From Macrolepiota albuminosa (Eukaryota > Basidiomycota > Agaricomycetes > Agaricales > Agaricaceae): DNA of 64,000 bases. The DNA lies in the NCBI GenBank assembly GCA_027475525.1, contig JAMWFC010000046.1, positions 1,116,001 through 1,180,000 of the forward strand, in the 5' to 3' direction. This document shows positions 62,501-64,000 of the stretch, one piece after another; position 1 is the stretch's first letter; every line of letters begins with the position of its first letter. The notes below the pieces were generated by a model, which saw only the letters and a program-made list of their open reading frames with translations, was not told the origin of the DNA and did no database searches. A program made the position numbers and the translations under genes.

Positions 62501-64000
62501 TAGGTAGTGCAAGGAGGGGGACGTGCGGTGTACCTGGGAGTAGACCAGTACGGGCCATCTTGGCGACGACTTGGTAGTTTGCGTGACCGAGTCTCCAATG
62601 CCAAGTGTTGACATTGAACGGGTGTTGTGCAGTGAGGGCGTGTTCGACTAGTGCATTCTGTAAATCGAGCGTGTAGAGATGGCGTCCAGGGATGAGCAGT
62701 CCTGACGCCAGGAGCATCCTGCTGGTATCATCTAGAATGGTGACTCCTGTGTTGCTGAAGGTGATTGAGGCACACATGCCCATGACTAGTGCCGAAACAG
62801 ATATGAGTCGGACGGTGGAGGTAGGTATGTACAACACGTTCTCCAATACTATTTCGGCCTCGTTCTGGATGTGTAATTTGATCGTTCCTACACTCAGCGC
62901 CTCAATAGATGTGCCTCCAATGCTTTTGACTGCACATGGCAGGGTAGCCCGTAACGTGATGAAGTCAGATCTGCAGGGAGATATGTGGACCGTTGCTCCT
63001 GAGTCGAGGTAGAACAGTTTCTCATTCAGGGATGAAAGGAATGTGCATCCTTGCTGATTCAACGGAGCGATTTCTGTGGTGGCTAGGATAGTCTCGTGTC
63101 CTTCGATGAGATGGTCATTCCAGTTGATGGATGTTCAGAGTTCGCTGCCAGCGTCGTTGAGGTCGACTTCGGTTGCCATAAACCCTTGGTACTCGAAGAA
63201 GCCTGTGGAATTAGTTGTTGTAGCTGATGCAATGCCTGCGAACTCGGTCGTTTTTGTGGTCGTGGTGTCCGCTTTTTCAACTTTGAGTTGGATCTTTTGG
63301 AGATGTGATGCGTCGACTATGTAAGCTTGCCCATCAAGCCCCTTGACCGCAATGCCGGCCTTTGCTGCTGCTCCTGTCTTTGCATTGTTATTTGGTTTCA
63401 CTCCTTCTCGTGCGGCTCGCCGTGCGGTTTTGGACTCCTCAATCGTTTTCCCGGCCATGCCGCCACCAGGTCGAACACACCACTGCTTGGTGTGGCCGCG
63501 GCACGGAAAACCAAGCCTGAAGCATAGGTCGCAGCAGGACCATCCGGGTCTGTGATTGTGCGTGCCGGGGATGTTCTTTGTCGCAATGAGGGCGGTGTCC
63601 AAGGTGGGCTTAGCAAGGGTGGCAAGGCTGTTGATGGTCTGGAAGAGTTTCCGGATCTCGACTGAAGTGTAGGGCTTTGTCGCCGTGGAATCAGCGAGCC
63701 CGTGTGACACCTGGGTCTGGGCGGACTCAAAAGCTTTGTCGTTAATTGAGTTGAGGAGTGCGATGCACTTGAGGAGGTCCTTGTCTATGGCTCCGATGGC
63801 GAATGTGTGGTCAATGAGCTCGCATATTTTCCTGGCTGTGGCATCGATGGGACTGGATACAGGAGCATATGTAGAAAGGGCTTCACGGATGAGGGCCACC
63901 TGCTTCACGGGTCCCTCACTCTGTGCGCGTGCCTTTAAGGCATTGTAACATTCCTTGGCCATGCCATCAGTGGTGAGTCCTTCTTGTTCAGCGTCAGATA
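59592..64000 (-). pseudogene. Copia gag-pol, one reading frame with seven in-frame stops
   Basis: Single frame from the window edge to 59592. Gag carries a zinc-knuckle-like cluster (CDLCFRLGFPCRGHTKQWC) followed by PGGGMAGK. Protease follows with LDSGATVHIS. Integrase has an HHCC domain (HWRLGHANY and CDLCILGK), WVDLAGPMH, RTGHDSEL and GRVERMHR. Reverse transcriptase has QIDVKTMFL and, in place of YVDD, HVND, so one catalytic Asp is Asn. RNase H has DSDWA, KTEYMA, DNNVAI and HVDIKYHFLREH. Stops at 63135-63137, 62223-62225, 61485-61487, 61377-61379, 61299-61301, 60318-60320 and 60135-60137 break it: six TGA, one TAG, no frameshift seen. It cannot make an active polyprotein. Confidence 0.92.

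Larger units (their letters stand above)
59106..64000 (-). mobile_element. Decayed Ty1/Copia LTR retrotransposon, 5' end outside the window
   Basis: The element is read on the minus strand. The 3' LTR is 59106-59530; the polypurine tract GAGGAGGAG (plus strand 59531-59539) abuts it. The internal region contains Gag, protease, integrase, reverse transcriptase and RNase H in Copia order. The 5' LTR and primer-binding site lie beyond 64000, so target-site duplication (left flank AAGTA at 59101-59105) cannot be tested here. Confidence 0.92.

Overview
The window is a chromosome segment of a filamentous basidiomycete, most likely an agaricomycete decomposer. This rests on dense short GT-AG introns of about 45-60 nt, several tiny exons, secreted plant-polymer and trehalose enzymes (GH28, CBM1-GH5 mannanase, GH37 trehalase), a basidiomycete-style Zn2Cys6 regulator and a Copia element with a fungal-type Gag. 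No bacterial, plasmid or CRISPR features were seen.

Layout. 0-20 kb: spliced PLP aminotransferase (+), GH37 trehalase (-), malic enzyme (+), MARVEL-like membrane protein (-), Zn2Cys6 transcription factor (-), DUF2235 hydrolase (+) and GH28 pectinase (+). 20-36 kb: histone H3 (-), a stretch with weak gene models, an EthD-domain protein (+), CBM1-GH5 mannanase (+), a conserved coiled-coil nuclear-type protein (+), an intronless family-16 methyltransferase (-), and a divergent pair of unfamiliar genes, one with a PD-(D/E)XK-like motif. 37-43 kb: M17 leucine aminopeptidase (-), GCN4-like bZIP (-) and cytochrome c oxidase subunit VI/Va (+). 43-51 kb: gene-poor, rich in simple repeats. 51.3-53.5 kb: very GC-rich CBM21 glycogen-targeting PP1 regulatory subunit (+). 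55-64 kb: a transposon graveyard with a composite TIR element, two lone Copia-type LTRs and a decayed Copia element that runs off the right edge.

The genes do not form one pathway. They are a typical mix of carbon acquisition (pectin, mannan), storage-carbon handling (trehalose, glycogen targeting), central metabolism (malic enzyme, COX) and regulation. Two structural signals stand out. First, eleven perfect tandem duplications all have a period of exactly 77 bp; this looks like unmerged k-mer overlaps at contig joins rather than biology, and it warns about contiguity, especially at 36-49 kb. Second, three sequence-divergent LTRs share one unusual internal architecture: a 5' block whose two halves reappear downstream as hairpin loops.

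Splice models were read by eye from protein-family expectation and splice consensus. Exon boundaries are stated only where the reading frame was checked.
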